This document shows, piece after piece, positions 45,256-53,829 of a stretch of DNA of 64,000 bases. Both the position numbers and the translations under genes were made by a program. Numbering within the stretch: position 1 is the stretch's first letter; every line of letters begins with the position of its first letter. The DNA is taken from the NCBI GenBank assembly GCA_009777775.1, contig WRLE01000013.1, positions 44,993 to 108,992 of the forward strand, written 5' to 3'. The notes under the pieces are model-generated. The model had not been told where the DNA came from. It saw nothing but the letters and a program-made list of their open reading frames with translations, and made no database searches. The DNA comes from Oscillospiraceae bacterium. Its GTDB lineage: Bacteria; Bacillota; Clostridia; Oscillospirales; Oscillospiraceae.

Positions 45256-45264
45256 TATAATTGT

Positions 45265-46389
45265 TCATTGTTTCTCCCAGCTTATTACTTCGTTCCTTAG
45301 CTCTTGAAAAACTCCGTTTTCAATGCTGGTTCTTATTTTTTCCATGAAAGTGTTGTAAAAATGCAGGTTGTGCAATACGGCTAGGCGTGGGGCTAGCATT
45401 TCGCCGCTGCGGAAAAGATGGCGTATGTAGGCTCTGGAATAGGTCTTGCACACAGAGCAGCTGCAGGCTGTGTCTATGGGAGAATCATCGCTTTTGTGAA
45501 TTTCATTGTTGATATTAATGCTTCCACCCCAGGTGTATAAGCGTCCGTGTCTGCCGTTTCTCGCTGGCATAACGCAATCAAAAAAATCGATACCCCTGTG
45601 AACAGACTCCACAATGTTAGCAGGGGTACCCACACCCATGAGATAACGAGGTTTATCAGTAGGCATATACTCTTCTACGATTTCGATGGTGTCATACATT
45701 TCCGATGCTGTCTCCCCAACGGCAAGACCACCAATTGCATAACCAGGAAGGTCAAGCTCAGCAATGCTTTTCATATGGGATATCCTAATATCCGGAAAAG
45801 TCGCACCTTGATTTATTCCAAATAAAACTTGCTCCGATGTGACCACATCGGGGTTTTCCTTTTGCCTATCAAGCTCCTCTTTACAACGGATAAGCCAACG
45901 CAAGGTGCGCTGGCAAGAAGCTTCCACATACTCCTTTGGCGAGGGTATCTCGATACATTCATCAAAAGCCATAGCTATATCCGAACCTAGATTGCTTTGA
46001 ATGCGCATTGCGTCTTCAGGAGACATGAAAATCTTGCGACCATCCACATGGGACTGGAAAGCCACGCCTTCTTCGGTGATATTCCTCAAACCAGCAAGGG
46101 AAAAAATCTGATAGCCCCCGCTGTCGGTGAGAATAGGACCATCCCATACCATGAATTTATGCAAACCTCCAAGGGAGCGGATTAATTCATCACCAGGGCG
46201 AATATGCAAATGATAGGTATTGGACAAAGCCACCTGACAACTCACCTCTTTGAGATCTTCGCTGGATAAAGCACCTTTTATGGCTCCCTGGGTGGCGACA
46301 TTCATGAAAACAGGAGTGGAAATCACTCCGTGACTAGTGGAAAACTCACCCCTTCGAGCTTTCCCATCTTGAGTTGTGATATTAAACAT
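45265..46389 (-). CDS. tgt: Queuine tRNA-ribosyltransferase
   Basis: 374 aa. TIM-barrel enzyme that exchanges G34 of tRNAs for preQ1. Diagnostic motifs: LHKFMVWDGPILTDSGGYQIFSLA (catalytic Asp), LLRWL-like TLRWLIRCKEELD, GYAIGGLAVGE, DCVMPARNGRHGRLYT (second catalytic Asp) and zinc-site Cys CSCSVCKTYSRAYIRHLF with the downstream HNLHFY. ATG 46389 has GAGG 6 nt upstream; a second ATG at 46401 overlaps this ribosome site. No queA partner in the window. Convergent with prfB. Confidence 0.96.
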   Translation of the reverse strand: MFNITTQDGKARRGEFSTSHGVISTPVFMNVATQGAIKGALSSEDLKEVSCQVALSNTYHLHIRPGDELIRSLGGLHKFMVWDGPILTDSGGYQIFSLAGLRNITEEGVAFQSHVDGRKIFMSPEDAMRIQSNLGSDIAMAFDECIEIPSPKEYVEASCQRTLRWLIRCKEELDRQKENPDVVTSEQVLFGINQGATFPDIRISHMKSIAELDLPGYAIGGLAVGETASEMYDTIEIVEEYMPTDKPRYLMGVGTPANIVESVHRGIDFFDCVMPARNGRHGRLYTWGGSININNEIHKSDDSPIDTACSCSVCKTYSRAYIRHLFRSGEMLAPRLAVLHNLHFYNTFMEKIRTSIENGVFQELRNEVISWEKQ

Positions 46390-46518
46390 ATAAAACCTCA
46401 TTAATTATGGATAGAAGAATTATCTCAATTAGACTGCTATTATAATATGGTTTTTTTACGATGAATATAGTATACTACACAAAAATTATAAAATAAACAA
46501 AAAGAGAGAAACAATAAT

Positions 46519-47781
46519 ATGCTGCTTATAAAAAACGGACGTGTTTTAGGAACGCCCTTTGATGCCTGCGACCTCTTGATTGATGATGAAAAAATCGTGG
46601 AAATTGGTGAAAGTATTGAGGCAACAGCCGATACTATGGTGATAGACGCAGCTGGCTTATGGGTCGCACCTGGGCTTGTTGATATGCATGTGCATCTACG
46701 AGAACCAGGATTCGAGTATAAGGAAGATATATTAACAGGTTCAGCAGCGGCAGCAGCAGGCGGGGTAACAACTATGTGCTGTATGCCTAACACAGCTCCA
46801 GTTATCGATAATGCGGGAGCAATAAGAAATATCTTGGATAGAGCCATTGAAGCAGCGGTGACAGTCCTTCCCATTGGAGCGGTGACAATGGGACAAAATG
46901 GGCAAGAGCTGACAAATTTCTTTGCACTCAAAGCTGCTGGAGCCATTGCCCTTTCAGATGATGGTAATTCGGTGCAAAACGCAAGGCTGGCATATTTAGC
47001 AATGGAACTGGCAAAGGATCAGGATTTGCTCATCATAAGCCATTGCGAAGATGCGGATTTGGTACAAAACAATGCTCTCAACGAAGGCAGAGTCTCCAGG
47101 GAACTTGGTCTACCTGGCAGACCAGCGATTGCAGAGGAATTGATGGTGTCTCGAGATACCATGCTGGCTGCACAAACTGGTGCTAAACTGCATATAGCCC
47201 ATGTGAGCACAGCAAACTCCGTGGAAATAATAAGAAAAGCCAAGGAAGCAAGGGTGAATGTCACTGCGGAAACGTGTCCCCAATATTTCACGCTCACAGA
47301 AGAAGAGGTCTTAAAACAAGGACCGCTTGCTAGGGTAAACCCTCCCCTGAGGACGCAAAATGACGTTGAAGCCATCATATTTGGTCTGCTGGATGGAACA
47401 ATTGATGCCATCGCCACAGACCATGCTCCTCATAGTGTCGAGGAAAAAGCTCGTGAGCTTACAGAAGCACCCAGCGGAATGATAGGTTTGGAAACATCCC
47501 TTGCCCTTGCTTTGACTCAACTTTATCACAGTAATATGATGAGTATAGAAGAAATAATCAAACTTATGTCCACTAACCCTGCTCGTATTTTGGGAATAGA
47601 AGCAGGAGAAATTCAAACCGGAGCAATTGCAGATATAGTGATATTCGACCCCGATGAAGAATGGACAGTGGACCCAGAGCAATTCAAATCAAAAGCTAGA
47701 AACAGTCCCTTTTCTGGCATGGAGCTAAAAGGAAAAGTGAAATACACCATTTCCCGCGGCAGAGTTGTCTTCGGGAATTAG
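46519..47781 (+). CDS. pyrC: Dihydroorotase
   Basis: 420 aa, class I (long) dihydroorotase of the amidohydrolase fold. Metal ligands: DMHVHLREPGFEYKEDI at about residue 56, ISHCEDADL, IAHVSTANSV and TDHAPHSVEEK. It closes carbamoyl aspartate to dihydroorotate in pyrimidine synthesis. AGAGAG upstream of ATG 46519 serves as weak RBS. The next pyrimidine gene, pyrF, lies 4.4 kb downstream on the same strand, separated by two ABC exporters; carB is 31 kb away. Divergent from tgt with 117 bp between starts. Confidence 0.96.
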   Translation: MLLIKNGRVLGTPFDACDLLIDDEKIVEIGESIEATADTMVIDAAGLWVAPGLVDMHVHLREPGFEYKEDILTGSAAAAAGGVTTMCCMPNTAPVIDNAGAIRNILDRAIEAAVTVLPIGAVTMGQNGQELTNFFALKAAGAIALSDDGNSVQNARLAYLAMELAKDQDLLIISHCEDADLVQNNALNEGRVSRELGLPGRPAIAEELMVSRDTMLAAQTGAKLHIAHVSTANSVEIIRKAKEARVNVTAETCPQYFTLTEEEVLKQGPLARVNPPLRTQNDVEAIIFGLLDGTIDAIATDHAPHSVEEKARELTEAPSGMIGLETSLALALTQLYHSNMMSIEEIIKLMSTNPARILGIEAGEIQTGAIADIVIFDPDEEWTVDPEQFKSKARNSPFSGMELKGKVKYTISRGRVVFGN

Positions 47782-47811
47782 CTTCGCAATTAGGAGTTAG
47801 GAGTGAGGAAC
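47782..47811 (+). repeat. TAGGAGTTAGGAGTGAGGA tract
   Basis: Short AGGAGTTAGGAGTGAGGAAC tract, reverse complement of the tract at the glmS end (18700-18728) and echoed at 49979 (GTTAGGAGTTAAGAGG). Confidence 0.5.
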
Positions 47812-47963
47812 GTTACTTGTCACGGGGTAACAATCCAGTGTCATTGCGAGGAGCAAAGCGACGTGGCAATCTTCTTAGTCCATTATTTCGGTATAATAAA
47901 GATCCTTCGCTACGCTCTTAAATGACATTGTAAGTACTTACGAAGGATGGGCTGACCAGTAAC
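47812..47963 (+). mobile_element. MITE-like dispersed element, copy 1 (152 bp)
   Basis: Ends GTTACTTGTCACGGGG and GCTGACCAGTAAC (imperfect inverted repeats), inside TGTCATTGCGAGGAGCAAAG, GGCAATCTTCTTAG, CCTTCGCTACGCTCTTAAATGAC. Same family at 27569, 56621, 62126 and 63600. It has no coding capacity. Confidence 0.75.
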
Positions 47964-47987
47964 AAAAAAATTGTATTACTAAAAATT

Positions 47988-48047
47988 AGTCAGGTACTTG
48001 ACTTGATTCGTTATATGTGATATTTTACAATAGTCAAGTACCTGACG
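47988..48047 (+). promoter_or_regulatory. Promoter flanked by two palindromic operators, before the ABC exporter pair
   Basis: TTGACT (47998-48003), 17-bp spacer, TATTTT (48021-48026) form a good sigma-A promoter. AGTCAGGTACTTGACT (47988-48003) and AGTCAAGTACCTGACG (48032-48047) are each near-palindromic and mutually reverse complementary over 14 bp. The first covers the -35 box and the second the start region, the arrangement of a repressor operator pair. MarR-type proteins bind such 16-bp palindromes; no MarR gene is in the window, so the regulator would be elsewhere. Confidence 0.75.
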
Positions 48048-48115
48048 AATGTGAAAGTGTATATTTTTCCATCATAATTCAGGTATGTGGCAAATAAATA
48101 TAAGGAGTGGCAGCT

Positions 48116-49990
48116 ATGTCTGGAAGAGGCGGCGGCGGTCGCGGTGGGCGTGGAGGAAGACCACTGACGGATGATGAAAAGCAAAATGCGCCCGAAGTAT
48201 CATGGCCTTTGCTAAAGCGGGTATTCAGCTATTTATCGCCATATTTACCGCGGCTTATGATTGTTTTCGCTTGCATTTTAATATCCTCGTGGCTATCCCT
48301 TCGACCATCAATAATCATAGGTAGAATAGTCGACCAAGGTTTAATAGGCGGAGACCTAAACGCATTGATAAGGCTCGTCATAATGGCTTTTGGCGTACTT
48401 ATCATATCAAACTTGCTTGGTGTTTTTGAAAGCTGGCTTAACATTTGGATATCACAGCATATTACATTTGATATGCGTAATAAAATGTTCAAACATTTGC
48501 TAAATATGTCTCACAGATTCTTCACATCAAGGCAGCAGGGTGAAGCGATAACAAGAATGACCACAGACATTGGAGGAGTTCAATCCATAATAGCAGGAAC
48601 CCTTACCAACATTATAAGCAACGTCACTCTTGTTATTCTTGCTGTAACCACTATGTATCAGCGTAACTGGATTTTAGCAACAGCAGGTGTTTTACTTGTG
48701 CCATTTCTCATCATACCCACCCAAAGGGTCGGCAGGACAAGATGGGAAATAACTTATCAAGCCCAAGCGAAAAACGACGAGATAAACCAAATCCTTTCTG
48801 AAACCATGGGAGTTTCAGGACAAATGTTGGTGAAAGTCTTTACCAGGGAAGAAGCGGAATACAACAAATACCAGCAAGCAAATTCCGATATGATAGCCTT
48901 AAACATCAAAGAAGGCATGGCGGGACGCTGGTTTAGAGCAACCATGGGAGTGCTGATGAGCGCAGGTCCCATGGTGATTTATCTTTTGGGCGGCTTACTT
49001 ATGCTAAAATACGGCTATACAAACCTCACAGTTGGCGATATTTCAGTAATGGTTGCGCTGCTCAACCGTTTATATGGACCGGCCCAAAGCCTGCTCAACC
49101 TCCAGGTGGAAATAGTTCGTTCCATGGCATTGTTCACCCGCATATTTGAGTATTATGACATGGAAATTGAAATCGTGAACAAAGAAGATGCAATAGTGCC
49201 GCCAGGAAATGTTGAAGGCAAATTGGAATTTGTCAATGTGGACTTCCATTACAGCGAAGAAACACCAATTCTCCATGATATATCCTTTACAGTGGATAAA
49301 GGACGCTCCTTGGCAATTGTTGGTGCATCTGGTGCTGGTAAATCCACGATTATTTCTTTGATACCAAGGCTTTACGATGTTATCGGAGGTAAAATCCTTC
49401 TTGATGGTTACGATATAAGAGACCTAGACCTCACTTGGCTTCGGAGCAATGTGGGCTTGGTCACCCAGGACACATATTTATTTAATGGCACAATACGAAA
49501 CAATTTGCTCTATGCCTTGCCGGAGGCAACCGATGAACAACTCGTCGATGCCTGCAAAAAGGCGAATATCCATGACTTCATCGTCAGCCTACCCCATGGC
49601 TACGACACGGAAGTTGGAAATAGAGGAATCAAACTCTCAGGAGGCGAGCGACAAAGGCTTTCTATAGCGAGAATCATATTGAAAAACCCAGGCTTTATAT
49701 TATTGGACGAAGCCACCAGTTCCCTGGATTCCATTTCAGAAAGCTTGATTCAAGCGTCAATAGAACCGCTTTTAAAAGGAAAAAGCAGCCTGGTCATAGC
49801 CCATAGGCTCAGCACGATTATGGCTTGCGATGAAATTTTAGTTTTAGCAGAAGGTCGCTTGGTGGAGCGGGGAACCCATGCCCAGCTGCTGGAATTAAAC
49901 GGTGTATATAGAGAGCTATATGAAACCCAGTTCAGAAGAGCCCTAGACGATGCCGAAGAACGCAGAATAGCAGAGCGAGTTAGGAGTTAA
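48116..49990 (+). CDS. ABC exporter half-transporter, first of a tandem pair
   Basis: 624 aa: Gly/Arg-rich lead (SGRGGGGRGGRGGRPLT), six membrane helices (about residues 40-320) and a C-terminal NBD with Walker A GASGAGKSTI, Q-loop VTQDTYLFN, signature LSGGERQRL, Walker B FILLDEATSSLD and H-loop IAHRLSTI. It belongs to the MsbA/LmrA/BmrA-like multidrug or lipid exporters. ATG 48116 is preceded by AAGGAG at 8 nt; GTG 48107 is less likely. The next gene is a close paralogue with its own RBS after 100 bp, so the pair probably acts as a heterodimer; both NBDs look canonical. Regulated by the operators upstream. Confidence 0.93.
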   Translation: MSGRGGGGRGGRGGRPLTDDEKQNAPEVSWPLLKRVFSYLSPYLPRLMIVFACILISSWLSLRPSIIIGRIVDQGLIGGDLNALIRLVIMAFGVLIISNLLGVFESWLNIWISQHITFDMRNKMFKHLLNMSHRFFTSRQQGEAITRMTTDIGGVQSIIAGTLTNIISNVTLVILAVTTMYQRNWILATAGVLLVPFLIIPTQRVGRTRWEITYQAQAKNDEINQILSETMGVSGQMLVKVFTREEAEYNKYQQANSDMIALNIKEGMAGRWFRATMGVLMSAGPMVIYLLGGLLMLKYGYTNLTVGDISVMVALLNRLYGPAQSLLNLQVEIVRSMALFTRIFEYYDMEIEIVNKEDAIVPPGNVEGKLEFVNVDFHYSEETPILHDISFTVDKGRSLAIVGASGAGKSTIISLIPRLYDVIGGKILLDGYDIRDLDLTWLRSNVGLVTQDTYLFNGTIRNNLLYALPEATDEQLVDACKKANIHDFIVSLPHGYDTEVGNRGIKLSGGERQRLSIARIILKNPGFILLDEATSSLDSISESLIQASIEPLLKGKSSLVIAHRLSTIMACDEILVLAEGRLVERGTHAQLLELNGVYRELYETQFRRALDDAEERRIAERVRS

Positions 49991-50093
49991 GAGGGGTGGA
50001 CGTGGTGAGGACTTGGTGATATAATGTCTTAGTTGTGTAGCTATTACACGAATAGCAACGGAGTCATAAAACAAAAGGCAAAGTAGGAGAGCC

Positions 50094-51938
50094 ATGTCAT
50101 CAAGAGATGGGAGTCGGGCACGATTTCGACCACTTACCGATACGGAAAAAGAAAACGCACCTAAGGTTACAATACCCTTGCTTAAAAGGGTGTTTAGTTA
50201 TATTGTTCCCTATTGGCAGAGGATGCTAGTTGTGCTTTTATGCATAATAGTATCCTCTTGGCTTTCTTTGCAACCATCGCTCCTATTGGGAAGAATCATC
50301 GATGAAGGACTTATTGGCGGCAACCTGGACCTATTAATAAAGCTTGTTTTAACCATCTTTGGGGTGACGATATTATCAAGACTCATCGGAGTATTCGAGA
50401 GCTATATGAACCTTTGGATTTCCCAGCATGTGACCTATGATATGCGCAACAAAATGTTCAGCCATCTTCTAAAAATGTCTCACAGATTTTTCACAGCCAC
50501 CCGACAAGGTGAAATAATAACAAGGATAAACTCAGATATTAGGGGAGTCCAAGAAATTATATCAGGTACACTGACAAGCATCATCGAAAACATCATCCTT
50601 GTCACCTTAGCTTTAACAGCAATGTACCAACGAAGCGCAATACTGGCAACAGCAGGTGTTTTAATAGTTCCATTTCTAATATTACCCACACAAACGGTGG
50701 GACAGACTCGTTGGGAAATAACCAATAAAGTACAAGAGAAAAGGGATGCAATTAATCAAATACTCTCAGAATCCATCGGTGTTTCCGGTCAAATCCTGGT
50801 CAAACTCTTCGCCAGAGAAAAGCTGGAATATGAAATGTATGAGGCGACAAATTCGGAGCTAATCAACCTGAATATCAAAGAAAGCATGACAGGACGCTGG
50901 TTTCGAGCATCCATGGGTGTTCTCATGAATATAGGTCCCATGGCATTGTATCTCATCGGCGGATTGCTGATGTATAGATATGGACATACGCATCTCAGCG
51001 TGGGAGACATCACCGTGATGGTCACCCTATTGGGCAGACTGTATAGACCTGTTAACCTGCTACTAAATATGCAGGTGGATATTATTCGCTCCATGTCCTT
51101 ATTTACACGAGTTTTTGCATATTATGATATGCCCGTAGAAATTGAAAGCAAAGAAGATGCGATTATTCCAACAAAGGGATTTGGTGGAAAACTAGAATTT
51201 TCCAATGTTTATTTCCAATATAATGAAGAAGCGAAAATCCTCCATGATATATCATTCACCTTGGAAAAAGGAAAATCCCTTGCCCTTGTGGGAGCATCGG
51301 GAGCAGGAAAATCGACTATTATGAATCTGATACCAAGACTCTATGATGTAACAGAAGGTAGAATATCATTGGATGGGATTGATTTGCGTGACATAGATTT
51401 GAAATGGTTGCGTCAAAACATAGGCGTTGTCACCCAAGACACATATTTATACAATAATACTGTGCGAAACAATCTCCAATATGCCAATTATGATGCCAGC
51501 GAAGAAATGATAATGGAAGCTTGCAAAAAGGCGAATATTCACGATTTTATAATGGGTTTACCTGAAGCATATGAAACCCAAGTGGGCAATCGAGGAATAA
51601 AACTATCTGGCGGGGAGCGGCAGCGTATCGCAATCGCTCGAATACTTTTAAAAGACCCCGAACTTATTTTATTGGACGAAGCAACAAGCTCCCTAGATTC
51701 CATATCAGAGAGCCTGATTCAAGCGGCGATAGAGCCCTTATTAAAAGGGAAAACCAGCCTAGTCATAGCACATCGCCTAAGCACGATAATGTTTTGTGAT
51801 GAAATCCTTGTACTCAAACAAGGCCGCCTAGTGGAGCGGGGAAATCACAGAGAGCTACTGGAGCAAGGCGGTGAATATAAGCTCCTTTACGAAACACAGT
51901 TTAGAAAAGCATTAGACGACGCAGGACTTTTTGTTTAA
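50094..51938 (+). CDS. ABC exporter half-transporter, second of the pair
   Basis: 614 aa, paralogue of the preceding gene throughout its length (LTDTEKENAPKVTIPLLKRVFSYIVPYWQRM; Walker A GASGAGKSTI, signature LSGGERQRI, LILLDEATSSLD, IAHRLSTI). By eye more than half the residues are identical, so this is a recent-to-medium tandem duplication. ATG 50094 is the start, with AGGAG 8-9 nt upstream. Similar pairs in Firmicutes often form heterodimeric multidrug exporters, but one degenerate NBD usually marks those; here both appear intact, so each could also form a homodimer. Confidence 0.93.
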   Translation: MSSRDGSRARFRPLTDTEKENAPKVTIPLLKRVFSYIVPYWQRMLVVLLCIIVSSWLSLQPSLLLGRIIDEGLIGGNLDLLIKLVLTIFGVTILSRLIGVFESYMNLWISQHVTYDMRNKMFSHLLKMSHRFFTATRQGEIITRINSDIRGVQEIISGTLTSIIENIILVTLALTAMYQRSAILATAGVLIVPFLILPTQTVGQTRWEITNKVQEKRDAINQILSESIGVSGQILVKLFAREKLEYEMYEATNSELINLNIKESMTGRWFRASMGVLMNIGPMALYLIGGLLMYRYGHTHLSVGDITVMVTLLGRLYRPVNLLLNMQVDIIRSMSLFTRVFAYYDMPVEIESKEDAIIPTKGFGGKLEFSNVYFQYNEEAKILHDISFTLEKGKSLALVGASGAGKSTIMNLIPRLYDVTEGRISLDGIDLRDIDLKWLRQNIGVVTQDTYLYNNTVRNNLQYANYDASEEMIMEACKKANIHDFIMGLPEAYETQVGNRGIKLSGGERQRIAIARILLKDPELILLDEATSSLDSISESLIQAAIEPLLKGKTSLVIAHRLSTIMFCDEILVLKQGRLVERGNHRELLEQGGEYKLLYETQFRKALDDAGLFV

Positions 51939-52172
51939 CAATTACAATGAATGCTGAGCACAAACCGTGTCATTCTGATGGAGCGTAGCGACTGAAGAAT
52001 CTTATTGCACAAAAGTGCAAATTGCTTAATGTCTTTCGTAGGGCGCGGCTTCCCAGACGCGCCGCTAGGTTTCCAACGTAACATGGGCGATGCGCAGCAC
52101 ATCAAGGATACTGCACCCTACATCCGTTTTGGTAATTTGCTGAATAATGAACAATGAAATGAGGTAAATTCT
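51939..52172. repeat. Repeats between the ABC pair and pyrF
   Basis: GTGTCATTCTGATGGAGCG and GAAGAATCTTATTGC (from 51968) are a partial MITE-like inner block; CGTAGGGCGCGGCTTCCC (52037) is a copy of the GC-rich hairpin. No gene seen. Confidence 0.6.
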
Positions 52173-53081
52173 ATGTCTTTTGACAGACTACAAGAAAAAA
52201 TTAATATTATGAAAAATCCCACTGTGGTGGGGCTGGATCCTGCGTTGGATAATATTCCGCCAGACCTGCTGGCTCGGCATCTTGATGAAAAAGGGGAGAC
52301 ATTACAAGCAGCAGCAGATGCTGTGCTGGAATATAATATGGGACTCATCGATGCGCTCTGGGATATTGTTCCTGCAGTGAAACCACAGGCAGCTTTTCAT
52401 GAAATATTGGGACCTGAAGGAGTGATGACTCTGAAAAAAACCTGCGAATATGCCAAATCAAAGGGTATGTATGTCATATGCGATGCTAAACGCAATGACA
52501 TAGGAACGACAGCGGTGGCATATAGCGCAGCATTTCTGGGAACGGTAAAAATTGGTGAAACTCTACTGCGTCCATTCGATGTTGATGCATTGACAATTAA
52601 TGCATATCTCGGCTCCGATGGAGTCATACCCTTCATTGAAGAAGCCGTTAAAAATGACAAAGCGGTATTTACTCTTGTGAAGACATCAAATCCATCATCT
52701 GGTGATTTTCAAGACAAACTCATCGAAGGAGAAGAACGATTATACACCACCGTTGCAGATTTAATGGATAATATATCAAAAGAAACCATAGGCAAATATG
52801 GTTTCTCAAGGGTAGGAGCAGTGGTGGGAGCGACATATCCCCAAGAAATGGTATTTTTGCGAGCAAGGTTGAAAAACACCTTTTTCCTTGTACCAGGCTA
52901 CGGAGCCCAAGGAGGAGGAGTTGCTGATGTCGCCCATGCATTCAATGATAAAGGACAAGGTGCGATTGTAAATTCATCAAGGGGCATTATAGCCGCCTGG
53001 AAAGAATCGGGTGAAGATTACACAATAGCCGCAAGAAAAGCAGCACTAGCAATGAAAGAGGAACTAGCATCATGTATATAA
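52173..53081 (+). CDS. pyrF: Orotidine 5'-phosphate decarboxylase (type 2)
   Basis: 302 aa, the long bacterial class of OMP decarboxylase. VVGLDPALDNIP at residue 15, the catalytic CDAKRNDIGTTA near 107, VDALTINAYLGSDGV and the phosphate-binding loop VPGYGAQGGGVAD with INSSRGI. It converts OMP to UMP as the last step of the pathway in which pyrC and carB act. ATG 52173 has GAGG 8 nt upstream. Separated from pyrC by the ABC pair. Ends in a strong terminator. Confidence 0.96.
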   Translation: MSFDRLQEKINIMKNPTVVGLDPALDNIPPDLLARHLDEKGETLQAAADAVLEYNMGLIDALWDIVPAVKPQAAFHEILGPEGVMTLKKTCEYAKSKGMYVICDAKRNDIGTTAVAYSAAFLGTVKIGETLLRPFDVDALTINAYLGSDGVIPFIEEAVKNDKAVFTLVKTSNPSSGDFQDKLIEGEERLYTTVADLMDNISKETIGKYGFSRVGAVVGATYPQEMVFLRARLKNTFFLVPGYGAQGGGVADVAHAFNDKGQGAIVNSSRGIIAAWKESGEDYTIAARKAALAMKEELASCI

Positions 53082-53082
53082 A

Positions 53083-53119
53083 AAAAGCGGGTGTTTTGTC
53101 ACCCGCTTTTCTATTTTTT
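53083..53119. terminator. Bidirectional terminator pyrF/Uma2
   Basis: AAAAGCGGGTG (53083-53093) and CACCCGCTTTT (53100-53110) pair around TTTTGT, followed by CTATTTTTTA. On the minus strand it also ends in a T-run. Confidence 0.9.
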
Positions 53120-53747
53120 ATGCATTTTCTATATGGTTATCATCGCTGACCTCATCAATAATTACCTCTGTTTCAAAAATTTCATCGAACACTTCTGATA
53201 AGTTAATCGTTAAGCCAGGGACTACATGGACAGGTACAGTCTCTTCTTTACCATACATTAAAGCGACATAATTACCCTTGTCATATGTATAAACGGTTAT
53301 GTATCTACCTTCGGGATCAACAATCCAGTATTCAGGAACACCAGCTCTACGATATAGGTTAAATTTCGTCAACATATCATGGCGGATATTGCTTGGAGAG
53401 AGTATTTCAATGACTAAATCTGGAACACCCGATAGTCCACGCTTGTCAATCTTTTCTATATCGCAAATTACTACTATGTCTGGTTGAACAACAGTGTTGT
53501 CCGAATTGTCGTCAGTTGGGAAAAGCCTCACATCAAAGGGTGCATGAAACACTTTGCATGAGCCTCCTTTAAGAAAGCTTGAGACTTGCCGTGACAAATC
53601 CATACTAATCCCTTGATGGCTCGGCGAAGCAGCTGGTGCCATTAAATATGGAACACCATCGATGATTTCCCATCTTTCATCATCGTCCCATGTTATATAA
53701 TCTGCATAAGTATATAGAGCATCAGTTTTTTTATTCGGTAAAGACAT
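53118..53747 (-). CDS. Uma2 family (DUF820) putative nuclease
   Basis: 209 aa of the Uma2 family, a PD-(D/E)XK-fold group: DDERWEIIDGVPYLM, PSPxHQ-like SPSHQGISMDLSRQV, VVQPDIVVICDIEKI (PD motif), GVPDLVIEILSPSN (ExL/K), YRRAGVPEYWIVDPE. Members occur widely, often in multicopy, and their cellular role is unknown. ATG 53747 has GGAGG 5 nt upstream; the longer frame to 53780 lacks this. Convergent with pyrF and upstream of valS's terminus. Confidence 0.9.
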   Translation of the reverse strand: MSLPNKKTDALYTYADYITWDDDERWEIIDGVPYLMAPAASPSHQGISMDLSRQVSSFLKGGSCKVFHAPFDVRLFPTDDNSDNTVVQPDIVVICDIEKIDKRGLSGVPDLVIEILSPSNIRHDMLTKFNLYRRAGVPEYWIVDPEGRYITVYTYDKGNYVALMYGKEETVPVHVVPGLTINLSEVFDEIFETEVIIDEVSDDNHIENA

Positions 53748-53829
53748 ATTAACCTCCAGTAACTTTGTTCTAATCTTCACTCATTAGGTCATGACTGAGC
53801 AGTTCGGTCGTGACTCTCATTTTACTTGA

